This document shows, piece by piece, positions 47,591 to 58,200 of a stretch of 64,000 bases of DNA. Location: the NCBI GenBank assembly GCA_905178155.1, contig CAJINV010000002.1, forward strand, positions 4,893,709 to 4,957,708, read 5' to 3'. A program made the position numbers and the translations under genes. Below the pieces are notes generated by a model, which was given only the letters and a program-made list of their open reading frames with translations, had not been told where the DNA came from and ran no database searches. Position 1 is the first letter of the stretch, and each line of letters begins with the position of its first letter. This stretch comes from Amoebophrya sp. A120 (taxonomy: Eukaryota > Sar > Dinophyceae > Syndiniales > Amoebophryaceae).

Positions 47591-49031
47591 TCAGATCTCC
47601 GTATATTTCAAGATGTCTTTCCGTGGCGGTATCTTCTCGGGTATTACCACGTGCGCGTGGCCCTTCTTTTGCACCGAATCCTCGGGCAGCAAAGCCGGTG
47701 CCAGCCGCCCCTGCTGGTCTCGTGTGCTGGAGCCCAATTTCCACGTCGCGGCGCGGTTTGCAGACCTGGAGAACGAGAGGCGGAGTGGCAAGAAAGTTTT
47801 TGTGATGCGTTAAAATTGAATTTTATGACGCATGCAAATGGCCTTTTTGCATGAGAACAGAAACAGGAATTTGGACAGCTCAGGTTCACTCGCAACAACA
47901 AAAACTACGCACCGAAACTCACTCGGGACCGAGGAAGAGGAAAGCACTTCAGCCCCTGCCGTTGTGATGCGTTAAAACAGAATTTAGCTGCATTGTGTAT
48001 CTAGTTATCATTTTCATGCATCACAATGAAAGAAAATTCACTACCTTTGGAACTTCAAGCGCAAATTTCCGTCGTGATCTCCACCCGGCGGCGCCATGGA
48101 CACTGCTTCCTGTTTGTTCTTGAAACGCGGCGCCTTGCCGAACGAATACCTCGGCAAGCTCGGTTTTCGCGCGTTCGGCTGGACGCCCACCCCCGCGGGC
48201 AGTGTGTACGCCTGCGGTCCGGGTCGCACGTCGTACTTGGACGCGCCCATTTTCGTCTTCGAGGCAATAGTAAAGGCCGGCGGCATGCGGTTTGCAGAGC
48301 CAAAGTTGGCGGTGTACTGCGCGGGGCCTGGTGATATGCCCCCCGGCGCGAACCCGTCCAGACCGGGGGCGTTGACCTAGTGGCAAAGAATTCAACATCA
48401 AGCCAATCGACAAAGAATCAAGCATCTGCTAGTTCTAGAATCAACTCATCTGACTACATCATCTATGAGAGCCCAAACTCCTACTGTCACACAGAAAGGA
48501 CGACATATTAATGAGAAATGTGCCACCAAATTTACCGCCGCTGTCCTCAAACTTGTGCCGAACTTTGCGTTGCCCATTCTCGGATGTTTGTACTTGTCTG
48601 GCAGTGGCTGATCGATCTGCAAGAGGTCGTTACTTGTCGGCGGGTAGCTATTCGGGTTCTCCAAGCCCGCTCTCTTGTTGGTCCCAAAGCCAAATTTTGG
48701 ACCCGGGGTCCTGCCGGAGAGTTGGTACACTGGGCCCGGAGAGTCGATGCCGATTACGTCGGCAGAGTGGGATTTGGAGATGTAAACCTGAGTTAGTTGT
48801 AGTGGAGAAGAATTGACAAAAGTTCACTTTTAGTCTGTTGGAGAAAAGAACGCATGACAATCAATGTGCAGTTGCCATCAATTCCTACATCACGCATGAC
48901 ATCGAAAGAACCTTCTGGGCCTGGTCCCTCGTTGACGAGCCCATTCCCCATCTTGGCGCACATGCCTTGATACCCTCCGCCTGCTTGGCGCATGCTGGCA
49001 CCTGGAAGCTGTCTTTCGAGAAGTCCGCCAT
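47591..49031 (-). CDS. Sperm-tail PG-rich repeat (SHIPPO-type) flagellar protein, four exons (292 aa)
   Basis: Proteins with sperm-tail PG-rich repeats are found along flagellar axonemes and in sub-membrane microtubule arrays of alveolates. Exons: 49031-48912, 48787-48536, 48376-48045 and 47765-47591, joined by three GT-AG introns. Total 879 nt, 293 codons. Start is the ATG at 49031 (MADFSKDSFQ). Motifs in order: PRWGMGSSTRDQAQK, then after splicing VYISKSHSADVIGIDSPGPVY, TPGPKFGFGT, ISPGPAQYTANFGSANRMPP, VRPGPQAYTLPAG, PRYSFGKAPRF, and in the last exon TWKLGSSTRDQ, which repeats the first motif. If intron 3 were retained, translation would stop at a TAG at 48041 after LKFQR, giving a 235-aa form. 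No introner element with duplications is present, unlike most neighbours. The last exon is the least certain, supported by phase and by the repeated GSSTRDQ motif. Confidence 0.75.
47766..48044 (-). other. GT-AG intron 3 of the STPGR gene with inner repeats
   Basis: Begins GTAGTG and ends CTCCAG on the minus strand, 279 bp. Inside it TTGTGATGCGTTAAAA occurs at 47800-47815 and again at 47962-47977, and the inverted GCATCACAA lies at 48018-48026. These could be remains of an old introner-like element, but no duplication is visible. Confidence 0.5.
48377..48535 (-). other. GT-AG intron 2 of the STPGR gene
   Basis: 159 bp, GTAAAT at the donor and CCACTAG at the acceptor; phase 0. No inverted terminal repeats and no flanking duplication, so unlike the introner elements. 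Confidence 0.75.
48788..48911 (-). other. GT-AG intron 1 of the STPGR gene
   Basis: 124 bp, donor GTTCTT and acceptor AACTCAG; phase 0. It joins QAQK to VYISK, which restores a typical repeat motif. Confidence 0.7.
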
Positions 49032-49455
49032 TTTGATTTTTTGTACTTACAGCCTGCCCTGGGGTTACGCCATGGATGCGAGACGACTTTATCTAGACAA
49101 TCTTGATGCGGCTATTTACGTGTGCGTCACCGCTGCATGTCGGCGACATTGCAATCGCAAGTTTGATGACGAAAATTTGATGTAGTCGCATTTTCATGGA
49201 TCATGTAGTGCACCCAAACGAAGCGACAGAGCTGACGATCCAAACAGTCCGAACGTAGTACTGAGACTCACTCGGAAACAATCCTCCAATATTCGTCACT
49301 CAGCTATTCTCTTCCTCATTTCGACAAAAGCAAACTCACAAAACAGTCGACGGTTGCAAAAACACCCATTGCAACCAGCTTCATTCTACGCCAGGTGGTA
49401 GATCAAGTGTAACCCGGTGTAGCTAGTCCACGAAACGAGTTGACTTTAACTTATT
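49032..49455. other. Intergenic, no gene seen
   Basis: About 0.4 kb between the STPGR start and the end of the 783-aa gene. No recognisable feature and no introner termini. Confidence 0.55.
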
Positions 49456-51807
49456 TCAATACGAGGCTTGTTGCAATTGTGAAGCTGTCCTTCTGAATGC
49501 GTACTGCAAGGAAAGCAGATCCTGCAGGTGAGAATGAGGATAGTTTCTGTTTTTCAAGCAGTTTTCTTTCTCTACCAACCCTTCACCAAGTTTCTCCTCC
49601 TGCTCTTCCTCCTGCTCCCGTAGGTATCTGATCGCAGTCTCGATCACCTCCAAAATTTGCTGCTCAACGACCGGAAAACCACACAGGAACGAAGTATGCC
49701 TTGCCGTCGCTCCCTCCTCGGTCGCTCGGTCCGTTTTTCCACCTCCACGGCGATGCTTTGCTATCCGCCCCTGCAGCTCTTTCAGGCGATGCAACATCTT
49801 TTCCTGCTCAATGGACAGATGCTGTGTCCTCGGAAGCAGAAACTGTCTGCGAAAACTACTGGCAGTACTGAGGTTCTTCGACGAACTACTCCCGATCATT
49901 CTAACCGCCCTCATCCTCATCTTCCCGCTCTGGTGCTGTGCGTGGTGCGGCCGCGGGACGTTCGCTAGTACTTGCTCCTGCGCTTGTTGTTCAAAAAGCC
50001 ATTTTTGCTGTGAAGATGCACCCGAACCAGTACTTCCGGCGCCACGGTTTCTTGGTGTGCTGATTTGGTTCGGAAATAAAAATTGTTGCGTTTTCTTCCC
50101 TGCTCTGTAAGAACCTTCTCCGACGACCAGCGCTGGCATCAAATTCACGTCCAGCGACTCGATCAAAGCCCGATCTTCAAACGGCGTAGTCAGCAAAAAC
50201 GGAGAGGCTGCGTGCCCGATCGGGGTGCCGAGATCAGGTAACAGGTCTTGTTTCATGCTATTTTTACTTTGTGCGTTGTAGTTCTCGCCTGATTGTGCTC
50301 GTGTCAAAATCGTCCCGGCGTCAAACGACTGCCCAAGTGCGGAAGCGAAGGAGCTCTTGGAGTCGTCGTCGTCGGCAATGTCCAGCTCGTCGAGTAATAG
50401 GGACTGTTGACTGTCGGTGACAAAATTACTGTGGTTATAATCTTCATGGTTCTTGTTTGTCCCGCCGAGTAAATGCTGCAACACCGTCTGCGCCTGGATG
50501 TCGTTGACATTTGTTGTGGAAATGAAGTGACACAAACTGATGTCTTTCTGCTGCTCTTGCTGTTCCTGAAAAAGCTTTCTCTGGACTGCGGCAACCACAT
50601 CAACTTCTTTGGTCGAAGTCGAACTAACAGCCGGATTTTCACTTCTATCCCGCCGCTGCTGCCATCTTGGTTGAGCCGCGCAGAACAGCGTCGCTTCGGC
50701 GATTTCGGGGTCGGCGCTGTCAGTGGTATTTGTTCTTTCCAACTGCAGCTTCTCGTCGTTCTTTCCGTCGCTGCTTTCGGATTTTTTTTGAAAAAGCGGA
50801 ATGTAGGAGCACCGGAGCTTTCCGTCCAAGAAATCTACTGCGGTTGATTCCTTCTTGCCGCGCTGCTCTTTCGCATGCATATTTGCAGGATGAAGATGAT
50901 CTTCTGCGTGGTTATACTTCTCCATGGACGCGTTCAGATCCTTTTCCAGCCTCGACAAAGCGTCGCTCAGAGACCGCGAATCTTGTGGTTCCTCTTCTTC
51001 TTCTTGTCCCGCGAAACTGAACAGTTCCAAACTTGCGTTCTTGTGTAGAAGTTTGTTGCCAGTCCGCTCCCTCCGGCGGCGAGCCGTGTGTAGCCGCGAA
51101 GTAGCCAGCAGCGGTGGACTACAGAGGGAGGAGGTATTGCTGCTGGAAATAACTTTGTTGCCGTTTCCATATTGAGCTTGTTCGGAAGTACTACTATTTT
51201 CCTCTTCATCAACATCATCGGCGTTCCCCTTCAGAAGCTCTTTCAACTTGATTCTGCCAACCGCCACGGGCTTGGAGCAGGATGCGGCTGCTTCTTGCTG
51301 ATCATTCTGTTTTTGGCCTTGCTCTTGGTGTTCCGGCTGCAAGACTTCTAATGAAGCTGTCCTCTTGCTGTTCGTCGTACTGAGCAGCAAAGTCAGTTCG
51401 AGCTCTTGGTCCGGAAAGAACCTTTCCGGAAATTCATTTGTACCCTCGTTAGCGGTTTTGACGCTCAGAAAGTGGATGCTGCTCAACCCCGTGGCAAAGG
51501 AAAACGGTGCGGAATAAGCGGTGGCTGGAGCTACCTCTGCTGTGTCGGAACAATTGGTCCCCGCACTACATGATCCTGAAGCAGGAACAACAGCTTCCTG
51601 TCCCGCAGCCGGATCCGAAACCAACCGCCAGCGCAACTGGTAGCTCGGCGGCGACTGCAACAACGAACCGACACTGCTTTGCTGCTGTGCGAGACACGTC
51701 GCGAAAAGCTCGGTTGGGGAGGCTTCGAAAAAATCCAGGCCCTCGACGTACAGTGTGACGAAGTAGACGCCAGGGTCGACGGAAAATTTGGTTACAGGTG
51801 TGGTCAT
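49456..51807 (-). CDS. Hypothetical protein, intronless (783 aa)
   Basis: One continuous ATG-initiated ORF with no introner element over 2.3 kb. Residues 1-160 look like a beta-sandwich (VDPGVYFVTLYVEGLDFFEA, YQLRWRLVSDP, FPDQELELTLLLSTT, VGRIKLKELL) and could be a C2-like fold, but no calcium-binding aspartate set is evident. Residues 200-560 are Ser/Asn/Gln-rich low complexity. Near residue 670 a basic coiled coil begins (LSIEQEKMLHRLKELQGRIAKHRRG), followed by a second helical stretch (VEQQILEVIETAIRYLREQEEEQEEK). This layout, C2-like then disorder then coiled coil, occurs in centriolar and ciliary proteins, but that is only a guess. I do not recognise the family. Confidence 0.7.
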   Translation of the reverse strand: MTTPVTKFSVDPGVYFVTLYVEGLDFFEASPTELFATCLAQQQSSVGSLLQSPPSYQLRWRLVSDPAAGQEAVVPASGSCSAGTNCSDTAEVAPATAYSAPFSFATGLSSIHFLSVKTANEGTNEFPERFFPDQELELTLLLSTTNSKRTASLEVLQPEHQEQGQKQNDQQEAAASCSKPVAVGRIKLKELLKGNADDVDEEENSSTSEQAQYGNGNKVISSSNTSSLCSPPLLATSRLHTARRRRERTGNKLLHKNASLELFSFAGQEEEEEPQDSRSLSDALSRLEKDLNASMEKYNHAEDHLHPANMHAKEQRGKKESTAVDFLDGKLRCSYIPLFQKKSESSDGKNDEKLQLERTNTTDSADPEIAEATLFCAAQPRWQQRRDRSENPAVSSTSTKEVDVVAAVQRKLFQEQQEQQKDISLCHFISTTNVNDIQAQTVLQHLLGGTNKNHEDYNHSNFVTDSQQSLLLDELDIADDDDSKSSFASALGQSFDAGTILTRAQSGENYNAQSKNSMKQDLLPDLGTPIGHAASPFLLTTPFEDRALIESLDVNLMPALVVGEGSYRAGKKTQQFLFPNQISTPRNRGAGSTGSGASSQQKWLFEQQAQEQVLANVPRPHHAQHQSGKMRMRAVRMIGSSSSKNLSTASSFRRQFLLPRTQHLSIEQEKMLHRLKELQGRIAKHRRGGGKTDRATEEGATARHTSFLCGFPVVEQQILEVIETAIRYLREQEEEQEEKLGEGLVEKENCLKNRNYPHSHLQDLLSLQYAFRRTASQLQQASY

Positions 51808-52319
51808 GGCTTAAGCTGCATATTTTCAGTGTTTATGCTTTCGGCTGAAGGACGTTTCTCCCGTATCTGGTGTCGCTCTCGAAACCGTAGTGCTCGCCAC
51901 GGAAAGTAATTACATGATACTGACCTAGTTCAAGAAAGAACGCCGACAAAACAATGTGACACTACACAAGACACTCTTCATAACGACGACACGCTGACAT
52001 TTCAGAAAAGCGAGACTGTGCAAACATGTCGCTCTTGATTCGCCCTCTCTCCTGTAGTTACGAGAAAGAAACACGCACGAAAAAACATCCTATACCAAAA
52101 ATAACTCGCACTTGCGAGCCCACAAGTTGTGTAGAATGCAGTGTGCGCCACAAAGGCTGACGCTCTGCAACCGTTACAGATAAATCAAAAAGGCCAAAAC
52201 TGGTCAAAATATCGCGACTCTTTGGAAACAAAATGGATCTTTATTCTCTACTCCGTTGTAAGTCAGTCAGACAGTCTGCAGAGGCTTCTGTCTCTTCTTC
52301 GCAAAACAAGCCCACTATA
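51808..52319. other. Intergenic, no gene seen
   Basis: About 0.5 kb between two minus-strand genes. No recognisable feature and no introner termini. Confidence 0.55.
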
Positions 52320-54641
52320 CTATGCTCCAAAAAACTTCTTCCGTGTGTAGGGATTCAGCACGACGCCCGGCTTGGTGTTGAAGGTGAAGATCGCATTCAC
52401 GCGCACCTGATCCCCCAGGACTTTCGTAACCTCATGCAGCGACCGGTTACCGGCGAAAAGGTACAGCGCCCCGGGCTCGAGTTTCGGGACAATGAGGTTC
52501 TTGTTGGGCTGCTGTAGTGCTGGCGATCCGTCAGTAGCGCAAGAAGAAGCGAGGGTCGTACTAGAACTGGGGATGTTCTTTGCCCTTTTTCTGTTCTTAC
52601 ACCAGATGCAGGGTAAAATGCTTCGTTTATTCCGGTTTTCGTTTTCCTTCGGGACGGCTTCTACCAAATACCTCTTCTCAAAATCCGCCCACGTTTCGTC
52701 TACTCGGGATTGGTGTTCTACTACTTGCGGACAGTTATTTTCTTCATCGCAAACAGAAGTTGCTGGTGCTGACGTTTTTCCTTTTCCGATTCCGACGTCC
52801 TGCCCGATTCCTTCTCCTTTTCCGATTCCTTTTCCGTGGTCCATCTGTTCGCAAACGTGATCCACGAACTCGCGACTGTCCGGCCAGTAGCGGAACTTCC
52901 CCCCGCCGCAACTCGTTTCCTTCTATCATAAGGAAAAATCCCCCCTCCCCATATTGAAAACGTATCCGACTGAAAATTTGTCATGCGCATTTGTGACCTC
53001 AAATCCTGTCTGTCTTGCAAGAAGGCAAGTCCAGAGAGAGCCCCGCACTTTGCAGGCGGTTTGTGATGCTGTTGGGCTTAGAGCATACACATTTGTCATG
53101 CTAGGCGCCTACGTCAAAACCTCTCGACTGGGGGTTGCCATATACCTGCAGTGCTCTACTGCAAGACAAATCTGATTTGTGTACGGAAATCCAGCATCAG
53201 AAACTTCGTTTCGATATGGGGAGGGGGGATTTTTCCTTTTGATACCTTCAGGATCAGGTTTATCGAAAACTCGCTCCGGTCGAAGTGCCACCCGAGCTGG
53301 TCCCCCTTCTCGAAGAAGTTGTAGTACACCCCACCGTATGCATTGCAAAAGTATCGTACTAGTATACTAGATTGCATTACAAATTTGCTCAGCATGAGAG
53401 CTGGGATTTGTCATGCTGTTTTTCCTTAAGGACAAGATTTGTCATGCATAATGGCAATTACTACGAGTACGATACTTTTGCACAGGATACACCGATTTCG
53501 TCTGCGGAGTGGTACAGTTCCGGCAAATCAAAGGTATGAAATGCAAAAGTGTCTGGGTCTGGAATGTTGCCGGGATTGTCATGCATATTTTGCATGGCCC
53601 AGGATGTCTGTAATGCATGACCTAGCATCGCAGATATTTAGAGGGCTTCCTGATGCCTAATCCGCATGACAAATGCCGTCCCCGCGTAGCACAAACTAGA
53701 CTCCTCTTGCTGATCATGCAATACGGATTTTTTTAGAGTCCAAAGTTAGTATCACAAGCTCCAACCTTCCCGACCCAGACATTTTTGCATTTGATAAAAG
53801 GCTTTCTTCAACAAATTCAGCAGCAAATCGGACTTGTACAACTCGATGAGCAAGGAAGTAGATATCAAATGTAAAAATGTCTGGGTCTGGAAGAGTGCAT
53901 GTTTGTCATGCTTGTCTGGCATGACTCTCAAATCTGTCATGCACGTTACCCAAGAGCGCCACTTTTCTGTCATGCAGAAACGCAGTTTGTCATGCAGAAT
54001 AGGCAACACCTAGAAGCTCAGAAACTTGTCATGCTGAGGCAGCTCTTGTGGCCTCCTCATGATACGCCACGCAGCATCACAAGTTTCCAGACCCAGACAT
54101 TTTTGCATTTGATAGTAGAACTACTACTACCATTTTGGGTACTAAAAGCCTTATCCTCGATCTCCTTTTGATTCACTAAAACTTTCCCGCTCTCGAACCT
54201 CTTCGCCTTCAGCAAGTGGGTCGCTCTTTCCTCCTTTTCAGGCGCTCCTGCTGTGTTTTCCAAGTACAGGTTGTGTTCTTCAAAACTCCTGAACCCTTTA
54301 CCCGCTTCATTTTTCAACGCCTCCGCTTCCTGTAACAGCTCGGAGACTGCGTCTTGGGAAAGAAAATTTTTCAGCACCACGATGCCGTCCTGCAAAATCT
54401 CCTGCCGGAGATCCCGCCCCTGAAAACTTTCCGGCCGGACGCCGCGGGGAAGAGGTTGGTCTTTTTCTTGCTCTCTTGCGGAGACGGGCACAGCAGGTGC
54501 TTCTGCCTCATCTGCGCCCTGTTCTTGGTCCAGCGGTGCCAGAGCAGATGTCATCTTGGATGCAGGTGCTGGCACAGTCAATGCGGAGCTCGTCGTGGGG
54601 ACGAACTCGCAAAAAAAGAACGCTTTCAAAACTGGCAACAT
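52320..54641 (-). CDS. 2OG-Fe(II) oxygenase, five exons split by four introner elements (437 aa)
   Basis: 2-oxoglutarate/iron enzymes hydroxylate, demethylate or halogenate substrates; the substrate here is unknown. Coding blocks: 54641-54115, 53862-53797, 53534-53490, 53336-53245 and 52923-52320. Removing four elements gives 1314 nt, 438 codons. Start is the ATG at 54641. After an unstructured N-terminus comes a helical region (RQEILQDGIVVLKNFLSQDA). The catalytic core is assembled only by splicing: LYHSADEIGGVYYNFFEKGD, QLGWHFDRSEFSINLILK, then GGGKFRYWPDSREFVDH. The iron ligands are H225 and D227 (HxD) and H400 (NRSLHEVTKV). R411 is the likely 2-oxoglutarate-binding arginine. A 100-residue low-complexity insert lies between the second and third ligand strands. 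All ligands are present, so the spliced product should be active. A GG-x-F-x-Y motif as seen here is typical of the family. Confidence 0.87.
52924..53244. mobile_element. Introner element IE-B, 321 bp
   Basis: B termini; duplication CCTTC is perfect. Twin of 33062-33382, same length with substitutions only. Sits between SINLILK and ETSCGGG of the oxygenase. Confidence 0.94.
53337..53489. mobile_element. Introner element IE-G, 153 bp
   Basis: Termini TATGCATTGCAAAAGTATCG and its inverted partner ending CACAGGATA; duplication CACCG is perfect. Inverted relative to 38318-38468. Lies in the oxygenase gene. Confidence 0.93.
53535..53796. mobile_element. Introner element IE-A, 262 bp
   Basis: Left end TATGAAATGCAAAAGTG with CTGGGTCTGGAA; right end has CCCGACCCAGACA. 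Duplication AAAGG is perfect. The interior matches 46364-46625 inverted. Confidence 0.93.
53863..54114. mobile_element. Introner element IE-A, 252 bp
   Basis: Standard A termini; duplication GTAGA is perfect. Interior and length match 17627 and 21292, but inserted in the opposite orientation to the host gene. Confidence 0.94.
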
Positions 54642-55220
54642 TATTCTACAGTGCGCGCAATCTACTTTCCGAGGGGAAAGACCTGCCCCTTTGATCGAGT
54701 TGTAGTACCGATAGAAGTTCTTTCCACCCTACCGATACGGATGCCTGTCTTCCTCTATCCCCTGTCTTTACTTTGTTCTAAAGAAGCGGTTTGAAGATGC
54801 CTAGCTGTAGCTTCTGTTTCTGAAGATGTCTTTGAGTCTTAATAAGAGCATGGAAATTATTGCCTCAGCCACTGATTCATTTTGCAAAACAAAGAAAGAT
54901 CGCCCCTGTAGTAAGCTGCGTCAATAGAAGCTGAAAAGATCCATCTGTCGTAAAGAAAAAAAATAAGTACTTACTTCAGCACCCAGGCATGAAAACGAAC
55001 ATAGCCATCGATAGCTGTCAGTCCTTGCGAATGATCCGAATGCGACACATGGCTGCATTGCAAAATCCCACTGGTGCGCGGATTCTTTTAAAAACACCCA
55101 CAATCAAACTATAATCGCTTCTTTCAGAAAGTGATTCTTTTGTAATGTAAGCGCGATTATGCAGGAAAGAAATTTAAACATTCAAAAAACCCATTCAAAG
55201 GGAGACAAAATCAATCGTCT
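54642..55220. other. Intergenic, no gene seen
   Basis: About 0.6 kb between the oxygenase start and the end of the IQ-protein gene. Only short ORFs; no introner termini. Confidence 0.55.
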
Positions 55221-58200
55221 TTATTCCATCGACCGTCTAACCATCCCCGGCGACACCTCCGCTTGCGCTTGCACATACGCGCTACCAGCTCCAGCCTGTT
55301 GGGCTTGTGGATGCACGAAACCAGGCACAGCAGCCGTGGCTCCTACAACACCCTGTGTAGTACCAGCTGTAGGCGCGCTACCCAAGGTCGGTGGCCTGAT
55401 GTCCGCCGCTCTGTTTCCGAGGTGGATCATATTCGTAGCACCAGTGACATTAGTTGTTCCAGCCAGAGGCGGTTCCACGGTTGCCGTTGCTGCAGACGGC
55501 GCTACCGCAGTGCCGAAGTTCTGGTTCACGGGCGACTTCTGCTCGATCTGCATCGGCTGCCCTTGTTCTGCAGGCGGACTACGTGGTTGCGACGAAGGTA
55601 GCGAGGCGCGGAGCTCCTGTCCGGGTAAGCGCAAGTCCTCCGGCTTGATGCGCTTTTGATGAACTCTAAACGCGTCCGCTGGGTCGAAGGGGGTGAAGTC
55701 ATAACTGTAATTTTGGTTTTTTCGTACGATCATCTACTGCTGAGAACTACAACAACGACTGAAAAACGCAAAAAACACGTCTTGTTGTTGTTCAGGCATG
55801 ATCTTATAGGAAATGCAATAGAGCACTATACCCTAGAAGTTTTTCCAGTTCCAACAGCGCCTCGTCCTGCTGCTTCTCTGCCTTACTCTCTGCCGCCGGA
55901 AAGCTGAGTATCGTGATTGAAAACGTCCCCACACCAGAGTCAAGATGGGAGGCCTACTAGACAAATCAACCAGCTTTGGTTGTTTGGCATGACAAGTTTG
56001 TCCTCGTAGTGTGATGCTAATTAGCTACTTAGTTCAGAAGCATCACAGATCTAGCATAGCATACTGATTCTAGCATCACAAAATCCAAAACACGGCAAGA
56101 AAATGCTTCTCATAGGGCTCCGCTTGAGAAACTTTTTTGGGATGCAGAATTGCATGACAACTCTGGGGTGGGGATGTTTTTACACGGGATACTGAGCGCT
56201 ACAGCTTCTTTCCGTGTCATTCTCGCCCGTTGCTTGCCACTGGCATTCCGCTGCATCCACTCCAGCTGGCGACGCTGTTTCGATAAAAATACACACAATC
56301 TATCACAGAGGAGACATGAAATGGTATACGTTTACGTCTAGCTCATACGCATAATTTGCGTTGTACATTACGGAATAAACTGGCTTCTTCTTCTTCTTCT
56401 TGAATCAAACAACATCTTCATCACATCAGTATTTCTCTATTATTACCTTGTGTCTCTCCATCGCTTCCGGTAATAATTCCGCCGGCGCCATGTTCAGATT
56501 GACATATATTGAGAGGAAAAATCCCCCCTCCCCATATCAAAAGGAAGTTTCTGATGCTGGATTTGCGTAGACAAATCAGCTTTGTATTGTAGAGAGGCAT
56601 TTCGGGCAGATCTCCAGGCTAGATAGGGGCTTATGTGTCTAGTTGCTCAGCATGGCAAGCGGCTCCCTTTTAGGCCCAACAGCATGACAAATCGCCTCCA
56701 TAATGGGGCGAAAGCTCCCGCCCTCGTCTTCTTGCAAGATACATATGATTTGTGACCTCAAATCAGCAATACAAATTTTCGAAATCATACCTTTTCGATA
56801 TGGGGAGGGGGGATTTTTCCTTTCAATAACATACCTCGGATCCCCTAACTTCCCGTACTCCATAACCGACGTCATCTGCTTCGCTTGCAGTTTCTGCAAC
56901 GCCAACCTGCTCGCTTCTTTCCTTCTGTTCACCGCTTCCTTGTTGAACTTCAAGTAGCACTCGTGCGCCCGCTCTTCCAACTCCGCCGCGTAATTCGCGT
57001 TTGACTCGATGTCCATATTCAGATTCAGCAGGTTCGCTTGCTCCGACGCGGAAATAACCGCATCGGAGGAGGTATTGATATTGTTCATGTTCGCCCCAGC
57101 ACTACTTGTCGTGCTAGTATTGTTTCCCCCGCCGCCATGATCCAGCTTCTTCGCCACTTTTTCCTCCACTTTCCTCATGTTGTCCAGACTCATCGGCCGC
57201 CTGTACACTTCCGGACCGTGTTGATGATGAACTACAGCAGAGGTAGAAGTGTTATTTTTCGCTGAATCTCCAACTTCAGGTGCAACGACAGGAGCCTGCA
57301 CATGCACCAAATACGGGTTCACGTCCTTCAAAGTGACCAAACTCGGTTTTTGCTTCAAAAACAACTCCATGCTCTGAAACTGCGAGACCCTCGCCTGTCG
57401 CAGCGCTTTCCTCTTCCGGAACAGCTATCCAAGAAAAAAACTGTGTTAGTGTAGCTGTCTTGAGGTGACAGCATGACAGATCTGCTCTGCATGACAGACA
57501 AAGCCTGTCATGCGCAGCTAGTAAGTGAAAACACAAATGAAATAGGACAACTGCATGGTTGGCTAGCATGACAAGTGTAAAGTAACAGAGTTGCACGCTT
57601 TGCATCACAGACTTACACTTACACAGTTTTTTTCTTGCAATAACAGCCTCTGCATTTTCACAATGAACCGGTGCTTGAAACTCGCGGTCATCAAGGAAAC
57701 CTTGATTTTTCGAATTTGGAATCCCCGGTACACTTTCTGGATCTTCAGGGCCGCTTCGACTTCCGTGTAGCTGATCAGGTCGTTGACCGCGCGGTAGCCC
57801 CCATACTCTGTATCCGACAGAAACCGCTTCATCTTGCTCAATTCCCGTTCTTTCAACAAGATGTTCTGTTGGAGCTTGTCCCTTTGGAGCAACCTTTGTC
57901 TGCGCTTCATAGACCTTTGCAGCAACTCTTTAAACCGTTTCTTCCTCGCCATTCTCCGGACGAAATCCTGGATCTTCTTCGCAGCCAGGATCGCGACCGT
58001 AGACGTAGTCGCTGTAGTTGCTGCTGCTGTAGTACCTCCTCCGACGCCAGCAGTCGTTCCAGATGGTGTTGTTGTTGAAAAGGGAGCTGCACTACTTTTG
58101 CTGTCTTTTCTCACCTTCAGCATGTACCTCTTGTGCTGCTCTTCTAAACGCGCGATGTTCTTCTCTAGCTTCAGCTCTTCTTCTGTCTTCGGCGGCGGCT

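Noticed and set aside
47613-47813. Plus-strand ORF across the last STPGR exon
   Set aside because: It is antisense to the exon that carries the repeated GSSTRDQ motif and closes the STPGR frame.
55221-55733. Independent 170-aa gene starting at the ATG at 55733
   Set aside because: Possible, but a GT-AG intron joins it in frame to the IQ-protein gene only 100 bp upstream and the composition matches. Kept as an alternative in that entry.
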